Shown: positions 8,216 to 18,306 of the stretch, piece by piece
Layout of the letters: each line of letters opens with the position of its first letter
Numbering within the stretch: the first letter of the stretch is position 1
Source of the DNA: a virus
DNA: 64,000 nt
Direction: 5' to 3' (one strand)
Virus record (IMG/VR): IMGVR_UViG_3300010938_000009
Span: 1 to 64,000 of that record
The notes under the pieces: model-generated
The model's input: only the letters and a program-made list of their open reading frames with translations
Databases searched by the model: none
What the model was told of the DNA's origin: nothing
Translations under genes and position numbers: made by a program

Positions 8216-9655
8216 GTGCCGATATTTAGCCAATCAGATAGAATAACTATTTCTAAAAGGCAAATAACTATACCTAATGAAAATGCTGTATTTGATTTCA
8301 ATATTACTAAATTGGGCAATGAAGAAGATAAATTTGAAGAAATTGACGAAGTAAATGAATTATTCTATAACGAACATAACAATAATATTAATTATTACTT
8401 TGATGAGTCAGAACACGGAGCAGGTTTACAGTATACTAAGATAACTCAGCAAGATATAGACGACGCTGTAAATCAAGACCCAGCTAATATATTCTTTCCT
8501 ACTAGTCCTCCATATACCTTTTTAAACCCTAAAGTAGCTGACAAAGTTAACGGTTTACCTACTACAAATGTAGCAGGAGAAGCTCCAATACTTACAGATA
8601 CTACAGTACAAACTGAAGGTTTATTAGAATATATAGATTGGATGAGAAACGGTATAACTTCTAGTATAGGTGACGATACATTGATTATAGCCTATTCTGG
8701 AGGCACTACAATGGAAGTTACTCTAGGATTACCTGATCCTAATACTTATATAGCAATACAGGATGTAGGCTTATTTTACGTTACAGCTAAAGGCCCTATA
8801 GGCGGAGGCCCTAATTTAGGTACAGAATTAACTGTAATACCTATAATAGCAGGGACTGGAGTTTTAGGGGATACAATACAATCAAATATTCCAGGTTATT
8901 CTGACGGAGCTAGACAAAGTCCTGGTTCTCCAGGTTTACTTAGTGGATATTCTAGCTCTATTAATGGGAAAATATTAGCATGGGAAACTAAGCTAAATAA
9001 CCAACTTACAGCTCTTAATTTAAACGCAGATAATAGAGCGCCCCAAACTACAGAAATAGCTAATTCTATAGCAGATATTAACAATGCTCTATCAATTATA
9101 AGTAATTGGTTAGCAGCTCCTTTTTCAGGGGTAGGCGGCAAATTTACAGACTCCCAAATACTATTAATTGAATCAGAAGCTAATGACAGACTTAACTATT
9201 TAACTACTAGAGCTACTGAAATAACTATAGCTTTAGGTAATGTAACTCAAGATATGAGTGGTAATGTTTCTGGAAACGGAATATTTAAATCTAGATATGA
9301 CACTCTAAACCTTAGAATAAATAAGGTATCTGGTAGTTTATCTAATAAAATTAGATTAGGTATAGCAAAATCTGGCCCTCAAGGGCAAAAAGACGGAAAT
9401 TTAGCAGCTTTAAGTCAATACGACCAATTCTTTCTAACTACAAAACTTACAGTAAACGCTAACGGAACTAATACTATTACCGTTGATTCGGTATCAGGAT
9501 TTAGTATTAGCAATACTGTATTTGTTATGGCAGATACTCAATCAGAGTTAACTGGAACAATAACTAATATATCAGGATTAGACGTAACTTTAGATTTTAT
9601 AGTACCTAGTAATTATACTATAATTAATAAAGCTAGGTTATATAAATTATTATAA
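8216..9655 (+). CDS. virion structural protein of unknown role
   Basis: 479 residues, starting at GTG 8216 with AGAGGAG 8 bases upstream. Lies between the spike and gp25-like genes, so a baseplate or fibre-attachment role is likely. The N-terminal 110 residues are acidic and mixed, the middle (280-370) is predicted helical and coiled-coil-like, and the last 70 residues form a beta domain (TITVDSVSGFSISNTVFVM, GTITNISGLDVTL). A similar beta module occurs in other fibre proteins of this window. I do not recognise a named family. Confidence 0.6.
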   Translation: MPIFSQSDRITISKRQITIPNENAVFDFNITKLGNEEDKFEEIDEVNELFYNEHNNNINYYFDESEHGAGLQYTKITQQDIDDAVNQDPANIFFPTSPPYTFLNPKVADKVNGLPTTNVAGEAPILTDTTVQTEGLLEYIDWMRNGITSSIGDDTLIIAYSGGTTMEVTLGLPDPNTYIAIQDVGLFYVTAKGPIGGGPNLGTELTVIPIIAGTGVLGDTIQSNIPGYSDGARQSPGSPGLLSGYSSSINGKILAWETKLNNQLTALNLNADNRAPQTTEIANSIADINNALSIISNWLAAPFSGVGGKFTDSQILLIESEANDRLNYLTTRATEITIALGNVTQDMSGNVSGNGIFKSRYDTLNLRINKVSGSLSNKIRLGIAKSGPQGQKDGNLAALSQYDQFFLTTKLTVNANGTNTITVDSVSGFSISNTVFVMADTQSELTGTITNISGLDVTLDFIVPSNYTIINKARLYKLL

Positions 9656-10068
9656 TGGCTAAAATTAAATCTACAGAACAAAGCTTAGAGGTAAGATTAG
9701 GTTCAGACCTAAAATTTCCTATTAATGGTAGTTTTGAACCTATTTCAGGTGTAGATTTATTGTTACAAGATATACAACAATTATTATTAACTATACCAGG
9801 TGAAAGAGTAAATAGACCAGATTTTGGTTGTTTATTAAGAAATCAAATTTGGGAAAATATGAGCGTAGCGGCCCAAAATGGAGCTGCAGCAATTAGAAGC
9901 GCTTTAGACACTTTTGAACCTAGAATAGAAGTTTTAGACGTTAATAGCGATATAAATAATAATACTGGATTAATTACTTTTAATATACAATTTATAGTTA
10001 AAAATACAGATACTAGTATTTCGTTAATTTTTCCATTTCGAGCCGGAACCGCTCTAAGCTTTGCATAA
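9655..10068 (+). CDS. baseplate wedge gp25-like protein
   Basis: Wedge component that nucleates sheath attachment. The 137-residue sequence carries the gp25/IraD signature: DLLLQDIQQLLLTIPGERV, then NRPDFGCLLRNQIWE, then AIRSALDTFEPRIEV and a final beta strand pair. The T-x-x-GER-x-x-x-P-x-FG-C/S core is diagnostic. Overlaps the preceding gene by one base and is followed after 9 bases by the gp6-like gene, the conserved order for contractile tails. Confidence 0.92.
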   Translation: MAKIKSTEQSLEVRLGSDLKFPINGSFEPISGVDLLLQDIQQLLLTIPGERVNRPDFGCLLRNQIWENMSVAAQNGAAAIRSALDTFEPRIEVLDVNSDINNNTGLITFNIQFIVKNTDTSISLIFPFRAGTALSFA

Positions 10069-10077
10069 GGATAATCG

Positions 10078-13000
10078 ATGGCTAATAATATAGTAGTAAA
10101 TTCTAAGAATAAAGACGTTGATTACGTAGTAGCAGATTTTTCTTCTTCTATTGACGCTATTATAAGTTATGCTACCGTTAATTACGGAGCAGGAACATCA
10201 GCAAATAGATTATGGACTAATTTTTCTACAGATTCTTTTAGTCGTACATGGGCTGAGGTAGTCGCCTACGTCGCAGATATTTTCTTTTTCTATTTAGATA
10301 ATAAAGCTACTCAAAATTACCTACAAACAGCTACTGTTAGAAGTGCTGTTAATAATATTGCTAAACAATTTGGATTTACTCCAGCTTCAGCTACTAGTTC
10401 TAGTGGCGTAGCTATTTTTACAGTTAACGGAGCAGGAGTTATACCGAGAGGTTTTAGAGTATCTGCTACTAACGGACAAGAGTTTTTTGTTACCAACGCT
10501 ATTACCGCAGTTGCTGCAGGAGACGTTAGTGGTAACGTACTTCAAGGTAGTATTGTTGTAGAACAATTTTCTGCTGAAGGTTTACAAAATGAGGAATTCA
10601 ATTTAAGAGGTCCTAATATAATTAGAGATCTTTCTAATTCTAACCCTCTAGATATTTCTCCTCAAGTAGTAGTAAACGGTAATAATTATACATTAGTATC
10701 TAGTTTTATTAGACACAATGGAGAAGATTCCGATGCAATAACTGATTCTTTAGGGAATGTTATAGGCGGTGGAGGTCGAGTTTTTGTATTAGAAGAACGA
10801 CCTAACGGAACTTCTTTTATTAGATTTGGAGACGGAGTATTTGGTAAAAAATTAGCTCCAGGAGAAACTGTTTCTATTACTTATAGAACAGGTGGCGGCA
10901 CAGCAGGAAATATTGGAGCTGAAACTTTAACCACTTTAGTAGATTCTAGTTCTATAGTAACTAGTGTATCTAATGACTCTGATTTTAGTGGTGGAGCTGA
11001 TGAACAAACAATTGAACAATTAAGAGAATTAATTCCAGCTAGTTTAAGAACTTTAGATAGAGCTGTAGCAGAAAAAGATTATTCTGACATACTACTTACT
11101 AATTTTCCTGAAGTATTTGCAGCTTCTACTGAAGTTAATAATGTTGACGTAGGTATTGACTTAAATATTTACGTAGTACCCCAAGGTTCAGGTATCGCAC
11201 AAATAAGCGATAATATTATATTAAAAAATAAATTATCTGATTACATCGACCGTAGAAAAATGGTCACAGTTCAGTTTCAAATATTAGATGCTTTCGGAAT
11301 AGATACTTTAATAGATCTAGAAATATTTTTAACTGATACAGCAAGTAAAACTGCAGTGCGATCTGCTATAAATACTGCTCTACAAGATTTCTTTGACCTT
11401 TCTACAGGCGGTCCAAATAAAACAGGAATAGGCTTTGCTGAAAATATATTACTAAAAGATATAGGTAACGTAATTGAAACTATTCAAGGTATAACTAGAT
11501 TTGAAATTAAAAAATTAAGTTATAGACCTAGATTAGCTCCAAATATTATAGGTTTACTTACTGAGTATAATTTTACTCCAGTAACTATTTATAAAAATGT
11601 ATCAGAATCTGAGTGGTTAGTAGCTGCTAGTGGACAACAAGCAGAAACTACAGGAACTGTAATATTTGATAATATAGCTTTGACAGGTTTTAATTATAAT
11701 TCTAGTACTGGAGAGATTACTTATAATTTTCCAGTAGATTTATTAGAAGTAGCTCCTGGAGATTTATTTAGAGACGGTTCTAATACTGATTTTACTATTT
11801 TAGCTGTAGATACTGCAAACAGTATTTTAATTTTATCTGAAAGTTTAACTATTAATAATACTGTTACTACTTCAGATCACGGTTCAGTTAGAAACGCTGG
11901 TACTATTTTTGAAAGTTTTAGAGTATTTAAAAAAGTTAAAGCTAAAACTTCTAATTTATCTGTAGATTATATAAGTGATACCAATATAGATTTTTCTATA
12001 CATACTGGAACAGCTAATGCTATTAGTTCTAGAGTATTATTAGATAATGATAATGTATTCATACCACTACAATATTCTACTGGACAATTCTACTTAGTTG
12101 ACTCTCAAAGTAATATTTGGGAAATAGTAGAAAATGATAGCAATACTATTAAAACTTCTATCACTGCTGTAAACGACGCTTCAGTTACTAACGTAGCTAG
12201 TGGAGAATATAGAATAGTTAAAAAATTAGTAGGCCAACAAATAGTATTTAACGATAATATCTTTAATATCCAATATAACAGCCATAACACCTTCTACTCA
12301 ATAGGTTCTCAATTTAGTCAAATAGGTACTATTGGAGACGGATTTGATATAAGTGATGTACAAAGTAATATAGGTAGATTAGGTACAGCTTTAGATTTAA
12401 TTAGTTACGATTCAGGTAATGGAGAACTCAAACTAAATAACGCTCCAGATCTTCAAGGTGTAAATTCTAATTACGTTTTAATTGACTCTAGTGGTCAGTT
12501 ATTTAACGTAACAGGAGTTGATAATAGAGCTAAACCTTCTATTATTTACGATTCTTCTAATCAAAATACAAACTTTGTTTTAGAAGGAGCAGGATTAGGC
12601 TCTCAAGTAGCTCAAGGCTTTCAGGTAACTGATAATAGTACTTATGCTGTTGTGAGTTGTAATCTTAAAAGAGAAGGTAATGTAGTAGGTAACTTAACTA
12701 TGAAAATAGTTGATGATGACGGTTCAGGTTTACCAGATTTAGGTAGCCCTATAGCTACTTCTGAACCTTTAAATATAGCTACTATTAGTGATACAACTTT
12801 TCAAAAAACTTTATTCAGCTTTGTAACTCCTCCTAGTTTAACAACTAGTACTCAATACCATTTAGTATTAAGTCCTGACGCTTCTTACGTAAGTTCTATG
12901 CAAGATGGTATTATAGCTTTTAATAATACTGGTTTAGAAGGTTTTAGTTATAATTCTTTATCAGGAGTAATATCTTATTCAGGAGCAGTTAATTTATCTA

Positions 13001-13611
13001 ACGTAGAACCTGGACATTATTTCCAAGACGGAGCTAATAATTTATTTAAAATATTAGCAGTAGATGACAGTATTGATGAAGTAACTATTGCTACAGGACA
13101 AACTATCAATAACATAGTTACTACTTCAGATCATGGATCTATTGTAGTACAAGATAGAATATTAGTAGGTATTGATACTACTTCTCCTACTTACGCTGAC
13201 GGAGAATTCTCAAGATTTGACGGTTCTTTGTGGTCAGATTCTACTCAAGGACCTTCCCCTTCCGGCACAAATACAGATATGATATTCTCAGTTGAAGGTA
13301 CTAAAACTATAAATATAGAAAGTAATTTAACTCCAGTTTTAGGACCAGGAGCCACAGTTACAACTAGATATTATGATGATGAATTTGAACTATCATTTGT
13401 ACTAGGACATAGCGCAGGTACTATTACTTCAGCTACTGACGTTAAAGCTACAGGTAAAGGTACAGTATCGGGAGATCCTAATAGAAGAGTAGATTTTTTC
13501 GTTTTTAGAACGTCTTCTTTTGCTGACGATATAGTAAATTTAAGATTGAATGAAATTCCTAGAATTAAACTTTCAGATATTAAATTAGATATGTTTAATG
13601 GGATAGATTAA
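10078..13611 (+). CDS. baseplate J / gp6-like wedge protein with extended C-terminus
   Basis: Large wedge protein of 1177 residues. The N-terminal 480 residues are the Baseplate_J core: RFGDGVFGKKLAPGETV with TYRTGG, then SGGADEQTIEQLRELIP and LRTLDRAVAEKDYSDIL, the most diagnostic stretch. The C-terminal 650 residues are an unusual beta-rich extension. It contains a 68-residue module present twice (codons at 11686 and 12940), separated by a jelly-roll-like region (KIVDDDGSGLPDLGSPIATS) like those in adhesins. The extension may decorate the baseplate or anchor fibres. Ends in a TAATG overlap with the next gene. Confidence 0.87.
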   Translation: MANNIVVNSKNKDVDYVVADFSSSIDAIISYATVNYGAGTSANRLWTNFSTDSFSRTWAEVVAYVADIFFFYLDNKATQNYLQTATVRSAVNNIAKQFGFTPASATSSSGVAIFTVNGAGVIPRGFRVSATNGQEFFVTNAITAVAAGDVSGNVLQGSIVVEQFSAEGLQNEEFNLRGPNIIRDLSNSNPLDISPQVVVNGNNYTLVSSFIRHNGEDSDAITDSLGNVIGGGGRVFVLEERPNGTSFIRFGDGVFGKKLAPGETVSITYRTGGGTAGNIGAETLTTLVDSSSIVTSVSNDSDFSGGADEQTIEQLRELIPASLRTLDRAVAEKDYSDILLTNFPEVFAASTEVNNVDVGIDLNIYVVPQGSGIAQISDNIILKNKLSDYIDRRKMVTVQFQILDAFGIDTLIDLEIFLTDTASKTAVRSAINTALQDFFDLSTGGPNKTGIGFAENILLKDIGNVIETIQGITRFEIKKLSYRPRLAPNIIGLLTEYNFTPVTIYKNVSESEWLVAASGQQAETTGTVIFDNIALTGFNYNSSTGEITYNFPVDLLEVAPGDLFRDGSNTDFTILAVDTANSILILSESLTINNTVTTSDHGSVRNAGTIFESFRVFKKVKAKTSNLSVDYISDTNIDFSIHTGTANAISSRVLLDNDNVFIPLQYSTGQFYLVDSQSNIWEIVENDSNTIKTSITAVNDASVTNVASGEYRIVKKLVGQQIVFNDNIFNIQYNSHNTFYSIGSQFSQIGTIGDGFDISDVQSNIGRLGTALDLISYDSGNGELKLNNAPDLQGVNSNYVLIDSSGQLFNVTGVDNRAKPSIIYDSSNQNTNFVLEGAGLGSQVAQGFQVTDNSTYAVVSCNLKREGNVVGNLTMKIVDDDGSGLPDLGSPIATSEPLNIATISDTTFQKTLFSFVTPPSLTTSTQYHLVLSPDASYVSSMQDGIIAFNNTGLEGFSYNSLSGVISYSGAVNLSNVEPGHYFQDGANNLFKILAVDDSIDEVTIATGQTINNIVTTSDHGSIVVQDRILVGIDTTSPTYADGEFSRFDGSLWSDSTQGPSPSGTNTDMIFSVEGTKTINIESNLTPVLGPGATVTTRYYDDEFELSFVLGHSAGTITSATDVKATGKGTVSGDPNRRVDFFVFRTSSFADDIVNLRLNEIPRIKLSDIKLDMFNGID
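11686..11889 (+). repeat. internal repeat copy 1 of gp6-like protein (68 codons)
   Basis: Starts at the GFNYNSSTGEITY segment and ends at TTSDHGSV. It shares G-F-x-YNS, V-x-PG-x-x-F-x-DG, F-x-ILAVD and T-x-NN-x-VTTSDHGS with copy 2. Both copies are exactly 204 bases. Confidence 0.8.
12940..13143 (+). repeat. internal repeat copy 2 of gp6-like protein (68 codons)
   Basis: Starts at GFSYNSLSGVISY and ends at TTSDHGSI. Equal in length to copy 1 and colinear with it, with many substitutions, so the duplication is old and kept in frame. Confidence 0.8.
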
Positions 13612-15371
13612 TGGCTTTAGCTAGAAATTTTAAAGCTTCAACCTCTAACCCTAATCAAATAGCTTTGAATTGGTTGCAACCTTTAGGTTTTAATCTAACT
13701 AATGATGAACTAATAGTTACTAAAACTACAAACCATTTTCCAGTAGAATTACATAATGATACTTGTGATGATGTTTGTTCTGATAGTAGACCTATAGAGA
13801 TTTTTAGAGGTAATACAATTGTAGGTACTACGATTGCTAATATTTCAGTTTCTGGTAATACTCTTACTGACACAGGTGCTAGTTTTCCTACTACTCCTCC
13901 CCTTAATGGTAGGTTACTAAGAGACTCAGTTAGTAGTGTTTTTAAAATTATAAGTAATACAGCTACTACAATAACTGTTGATGGTACTCCGGCTAATGGT
14001 AAATACGTTATACTAGCAGACTTTCCAACAACTACTAGAAGCCAACAAAACTTTGAATTAGATATTAGAACTGTAGTAGGACCAGGATTTATTAGTAACT
14101 TAGTAGAAATTAGAGATGGAGCACTACAATTAGTAACTTTTGAACCAGAAGAATTAGTTAATTTAATATTTAGAGACGGCTCAGGTAATAAATTTATAGT
14201 TAAGAGTAATACAGAAGACACAATTTTATTTTTTGAAACAAGTACTCCTTCAATAGGAGTGGGTATGAGTTTATTTGATAGTCACTTTGAAACTGCCCCA
14301 CAACCTTATATAGATAACTTTAGAACTGAAGACGAAGCTGACAATAGAAAAGGTACTAAACTATTAGATAATCAATTTTACTATTATACAGTATTTACTA
14401 AATTAATCGGCGGCAATGTAGGACGAGCAGAGTACGGAATAAAAGATAGCGGCTTATCAACTCAAGATGTAGCAATCAGTATGACTGATAGAGGTTTTGG
14501 AGACATATTATATAATTATTGGCCTAGTTTATATAGAGAACTAGATGAAACTGGTGACTTAGAAGACTTAATGGCTGTATTTGCTTTTCAATTTAGTGAA
14601 CTACATGCTTTAATAGATACTTATAATTTACAAGATACCGATAGAATTTACGTTAACGCTTTAGTACCTTTGTCTGAACAATTTGGATTACCTAGTATAG
14701 GTTTTTCAATCGGTATAGATACTTTACGAAGAATAGCTAACGATTTAATTAGCGCTTATAAATTAAAAGGTAGTAAAGAAGGTATAGCTTTATTTATTAA
14801 AATACTTACTACTTGGGATATTACTAACGGTACAGCAGATTTTAGTGGGGCTATATTAGATTTTTTACCTAATATAGAAGCTTTAAGATTTTTTGATCCT
14901 AATTTAGGTAATACAAATACTAGAATTACTCAAACAGACCCTTTTGTAGCTGGAGGTAGATTTGCAAAAACTCTACCTGGAATAGTTATACCAGGATTTT
15001 TTACATTTAGAGAGTTTGTAGTAGAGTTACCTAAAGTAGCTATGTATTTAGGAGATAGTGAAAGTTTTACTATTTCTAATGGAACTACTACTATGATAGA
15101 TACTGCTAATAATTTTGGAGCAACCGATACTTTAGTAGGTAATTTTTTAATACCTAATGAAGAAGAAGTAAACGATATATTCCAAATTATAGCTAATACT
15201 AGTACTTCTATTACAGTTAGAGGCGTTATTAATAATAGAGTTCCTGGCGGAGATTACGCCGTTTTAAGTGCATTAAATACAAATAGATTTATAATTTTAA
15301 ATAAAATGATGGATTTATACATTCCATTTGGAACCAAAGCTGGTTTTACTTTTACTTTACCGTGTTGTTAA
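13611..15371 (+). CDS. baseplate protein, P2 gpI / gp7-like
   Basis: 586-residue baseplate protein downstream of the gp6-like gene, the place of gpI or gp7. The region around residues 300-400 (RGFGDILYNYWPSLYREL, then LMAVFAFQFSELHALIDTY, ALVPLSEQFGLP, LISAYKLKGSKEGIAL) resembles the tail-protein-I core: a short P-x-x-Y/W-x-x-x-D start, helical middle, and KG-x-x-x-G-x-x segment. The N-terminal 220 residues and the C-terminal 130 residues are beta-rich and repeat a DTGASFPT-like motif (compare DTANNFGATDTLVG). Ends in PCC. Confidence 0.7.
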   Translation: MALARNFKASTSNPNQIALNWLQPLGFNLTNDELIVTKTTNHFPVELHNDTCDDVCSDSRPIEIFRGNTIVGTTIANISVSGNTLTDTGASFPTTPPLNGRLLRDSVSSVFKIISNTATTITVDGTPANGKYVILADFPTTTRSQQNFELDIRTVVGPGFISNLVEIRDGALQLVTFEPEELVNLIFRDGSGNKFIVKSNTEDTILFFETSTPSIGVGMSLFDSHFETAPQPYIDNFRTEDEADNRKGTKLLDNQFYYYTVFTKLIGGNVGRAEYGIKDSGLSTQDVAISMTDRGFGDILYNYWPSLYRELDETGDLEDLMAVFAFQFSELHALIDTYNLQDTDRIYVNALVPLSEQFGLPSIGFSIGIDTLRRIANDLISAYKLKGSKEGIALFIKILTTWDITNGTADFSGAILDFLPNIEALRFFDPNLGNTNTRITQTDPFVAGGRFAKTLPGIVIPGFFTFREFVVELPKVAMYLGDSESFTISNGTTTMIDTANNFGATDTLVGNFLIPNEEEVNDIFQIIANTSTSITVRGVINNRVPGGDYAVLSALNTNRFIILNKMMDLYIPFGTKAGFTFTLPCC

Positions 15372-15389
15372 ATATTTTAGGAGATAATA

Positions 15390-18095
15390 ATGTCATTACG
15401 CTTTAACACATTCAGAAGCGCTAGATACTTACGTACCCGTTTTGTGGAAGGCCGTTTCCTCTTAGCATCAGAAAACACTGACCTTGAATTAGAAATTATC
15501 GATCAACTTAGACAACACATAAAAAATACTGTAGGCGACATAGCAATTAAAAATGCTTGGAAAGTTCAAAGATATTCTGATACAGAACTTTTAGTTAGTC
15601 CTGGAGAGGCATGGGTATCGGGGATACCATTTATTATGAGATCTGGAAAAGATCAACTAGTATCTGGAGATTCTCTAAGTCTCGGTATAACTCCTGTAGG
15701 AGTAACTATATCTGATGAACCTACTGGTTTAGGTAAACTAATAGCTTTTAATAGTGGAGGTACTACTCCTACTGACGAATATAGAATAGTTATTACTGCT
15801 AGAGAAGAAGCTATTACTAACGTAGAAGACCCTTTTCTAAAAAATGCTAACTTAGCAGAAACTACAGCTCAGAAAATAAGACTTACTTATAAAATAGATA
15901 TAGTATCTGAATCTGACCAAAATATTAGTCCTATACCTTATACTAACGACACTAGTGATCAAAATTTAACTAATAAAATAATAGTCAATCCTACTATAGG
16001 AGGTAATGGTGAATTAATTTCTATTACTCCATTATCAGGTTCAGAACAAATTGACGGTAGAGATTTAGAAATAATTTTACGCAATGATCCAACTTTAGGC
16101 GGCGGTAATCCAATTCCAAATGGAACTACAGACCAACAAGCTTTTTTCAATGGTAAATTATTAGACAGTTTAGGCAATCAATACCATATTAACGCTATAT
16201 TCAATGATACAGTTAGTACGCAAGTTGTTATAAGATTAGATAAAGAAGTAAATCAACCTAACCCTACTATAAATAACGGTTCGCCAATAACTCTACTTAA
16301 GAGAGATATTTACGTTACAGACGATATTAATGGTTCACCTCAAGGCAAACTATTTTACCCTATAGCAAAAGTAGACTGGCACCAAAGTTTAGGAATAGTT
16401 CATGACTCAAGAGTTTCAGATTTAAGAAAATCTGTAGATCGTTTATTAGATTACCAAGACAAAACAAATATAAAATATGATTTAAGATTAACAGGCGGCG
16501 GAGATATAAGTTTTGAAGCTCCTACTGCTAATATGCTACAATGGAGCGCAGATCTAGAATTAGTTAACCCTCACGGGCTAACTCAAAATATTCCGGCTAA
16601 TACACTAGCTATAATGGAAGGTGGTTCAGTAGCTTACGATATGAATGTAGATGCTGGAGGAGTAATTGCTAGAGGTAATTTAGCTGTTACTGCTGTTAAT
16701 ACAGGTACTAATATAGTATTAGCTGCTGCTCCAGATTTAAGTTTAGTAAGACTAGGTAATATCTTTAAAGTAGGTAGTGAACTAAAGTATATTACTGCTA
16801 TTGACGACGTATCTAAAACTATTACTATAGATAGCGCTACTTCTACTACAGGAGCTGCTACAATTTATAGAGATAGTTTTGCTCCTACTTACGCTCCTTT
16901 AAGTTCTGATACTTTTATATTAGCTGTTAGAAAGGGCGACCAAGTTTACTTTGACGGAGCTTTAGAACTAGAGTCAGGAGAGATTAACGACCTAGGAGAC
17001 GGTATAAGCGTAGCTTTACTAGCTTTTATAGGAGCTACTGGAGAAACAGATTCTAACCCTTTTTATACTTCTACTAACGTAGTAGTACAAGGTAGTTCAT
17101 TAGTAGCAGCTATTAGCGCTCTAGATGATATAGTATTTCCTCTTACTCAACCTATTTACGATGAAAGAATTTTATTTCCTACAGGTTTAGCTGCTTTAAG
17201 TAACATTACAATACCTTTAAATAGTAGAAATGGTAACCAACAAGAAACTTACGGAGTTGGTTCAGGCGAACTAATGGTATTTCATAACCAATTATTAAAA
17301 TTTGAAGGAATTGATTGGAACCCAGTTGATAATCAAACTATAAAATTTACTTACGATTTAACTGATGACTCTGAAATACACTTTAGAAAAGGACCTTTTG
17401 GCGGCGGCTCAGGAGGCGGCTCAACTAGTTTACAAGGAGCTTATAATAACGGTAGAACAATTACTACTACTTTAGGCAATCCAATAGAAATTAACGGAAC
17501 TCCTGGAGATAAACTGTTAGTTATTAATGGAGACTTAGAAGTTACGGGAGTTATTGACCCTACAGCTATTCAATTTATTCCTCAAGCAATGAACCCTTTA
17601 AGTGGTACTCAAAGAGGTATTTGGGTTAATAATACTGACCAATTAATTTTTGAACCAGTTTCTAACCCTGCAGTAAATATTACTCAGAAATTAGAAGATT
17701 TAGAATCAGGTACAGCTACTAAAGCTATAGTAGAATATTATTTAAATTCTTCAGGTAGCACAATTCCAGCAGGTACTCCAGTATATAGCCCTGTAGCAGG
17801 AGAAATAGCTCCAGCTAACGGAAATAATAACGACAAATCAAGATTACTTGGAGTTACAATAGAAGAAATATTAGATTCTCAAAATGGTAAAGTAGCTGTA
17901 GCAGGAATAATAGAAAATATTACAGGATTTACTCACAATAAATATTTATATTTAGATCAAAATGATGGATTAATGGTTGATGAAGAACCAGAATTACCAA
18001 CATATTCATCAGGATTCAATGTAGTTATAGTAGGATTAGTTCAAGGAACGAACTTAATTTTACGACTACAACACGTAGGTCGATTATCCGACTAA
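15390..18095 (+). CDS. baseplate-proximal tail fibre or fibre-attachment protein
   Basis: 901 residues. The N-terminus (SLRFNTFRSARYLRTRFVEG, IIDQLRQHIKNTVGDIAIKNAW) looks like a baseplate-docking domain. The remainder is beta-rich modular fibre sequence, including a Gly-rich hinge near residue 675. A module near residues 590-670 (YDERILFPTGLAA ... NITIPLNS ... IKFTYDLTDDSEIHFRK) is shared with the small stand-alone protein at 20096. The C-terminus (YLNSSGSTIPAGTPVYSP ... LRLQHVGRLSD) resembles the last domain of the 18307 fibre (VGLVQG versus VIGVIQP). Probably the first fibre segment leaving the baseplate. Confidence 0.65.
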   Translation: MSLRFNTFRSARYLRTRFVEGRFLLASENTDLELEIIDQLRQHIKNTVGDIAIKNAWKVQRYSDTELLVSPGEAWVSGIPFIMRSGKDQLVSGDSLSLGITPVGVTISDEPTGLGKLIAFNSGGTTPTDEYRIVITAREEAITNVEDPFLKNANLAETTAQKIRLTYKIDIVSESDQNISPIPYTNDTSDQNLTNKIIVNPTIGGNGELISITPLSGSEQIDGRDLEIILRNDPTLGGGNPIPNGTTDQQAFFNGKLLDSLGNQYHINAIFNDTVSTQVVIRLDKEVNQPNPTINNGSPITLLKRDIYVTDDINGSPQGKLFYPIAKVDWHQSLGIVHDSRVSDLRKSVDRLLDYQDKTNIKYDLRLTGGGDISFEAPTANMLQWSADLELVNPHGLTQNIPANTLAIMEGGSVAYDMNVDAGGVIARGNLAVTAVNTGTNIVLAAAPDLSLVRLGNIFKVGSELKYITAIDDVSKTITIDSATSTTGAATIYRDSFAPTYAPLSSDTFILAVRKGDQVYFDGALELESGEINDLGDGISVALLAFIGATGETDSNPFYTSTNVVVQGSSLVAAISALDDIVFPLTQPIYDERILFPTGLAALSNITIPLNSRNGNQQETYGVGSGELMVFHNQLLKFEGIDWNPVDNQTIKFTYDLTDDSEIHFRKGPFGGGSGGGSTSLQGAYNNGRTITTTLGNPIEINGTPGDKLLVINGDLEVTGVIDPTAIQFIPQAMNPLSGTQRGIWVNNTDQLIFEPVSNPAVNITQKLEDLESGTATKAIVEYYLNSSGSTIPAGTPVYSPVAGEIAPANGNNNDKSRLLGVTIEEILDSQNGKVAVAGIIENITGFTHNKYLYLDQNDGLMVDEEPELPTYSSGFNVVIVGLVQGTNLILRLQHVGRLSD

Positions 18096-18117
18096 TTAAT
18101 AAATCGAGGAATAGTAT

Positions 18118-18303
18118 ATGGAAGAAAATTATAAAGTATTAGCTGAAGTTTTCGGTTCTAAGAAAGCGAAAGAAATATTGAAGTTGACTAAAAGTTATGA
18201 TAATTATGTACAAAAATTTAAAGACAAAATGAACAAACTTTTAGAAGATAAAAACTTAGAAGTAAAACTTGGGTTAGCTTTTGTGAAAAAAACAGGAGAA
18301 TAA
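18118..18303 (+). CDS. small hypothetical protein between fibre genes
   Basis: 61 residues, lysine-rich and probably helical (MEENYKVLAEVFGSKKAKEIL ... GLAFVKKTGE). RBS CGAGGAATAGT precedes ATG 18118. It is 22 bases after the previous fibre gene and 3 bases before the next, so it is co-translated with the fibres. Could be a fibre chaperone by position, but there is no motif to support that. Confidence 0.55.
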   Translation: MEENYKVLAEVFGSKKAKEILKLTKSYDNYVQKFKDKMNKLLEDKNLEVKLGLAFVKKTGE

Positions 18304-18306
18304 TAA

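Noticed and set aside
13655-14221. 188-codon minus-strand frame in the gpI-like gene
   Set aside because: Antisense shadow of a conserved baseplate gene, with no start signal.
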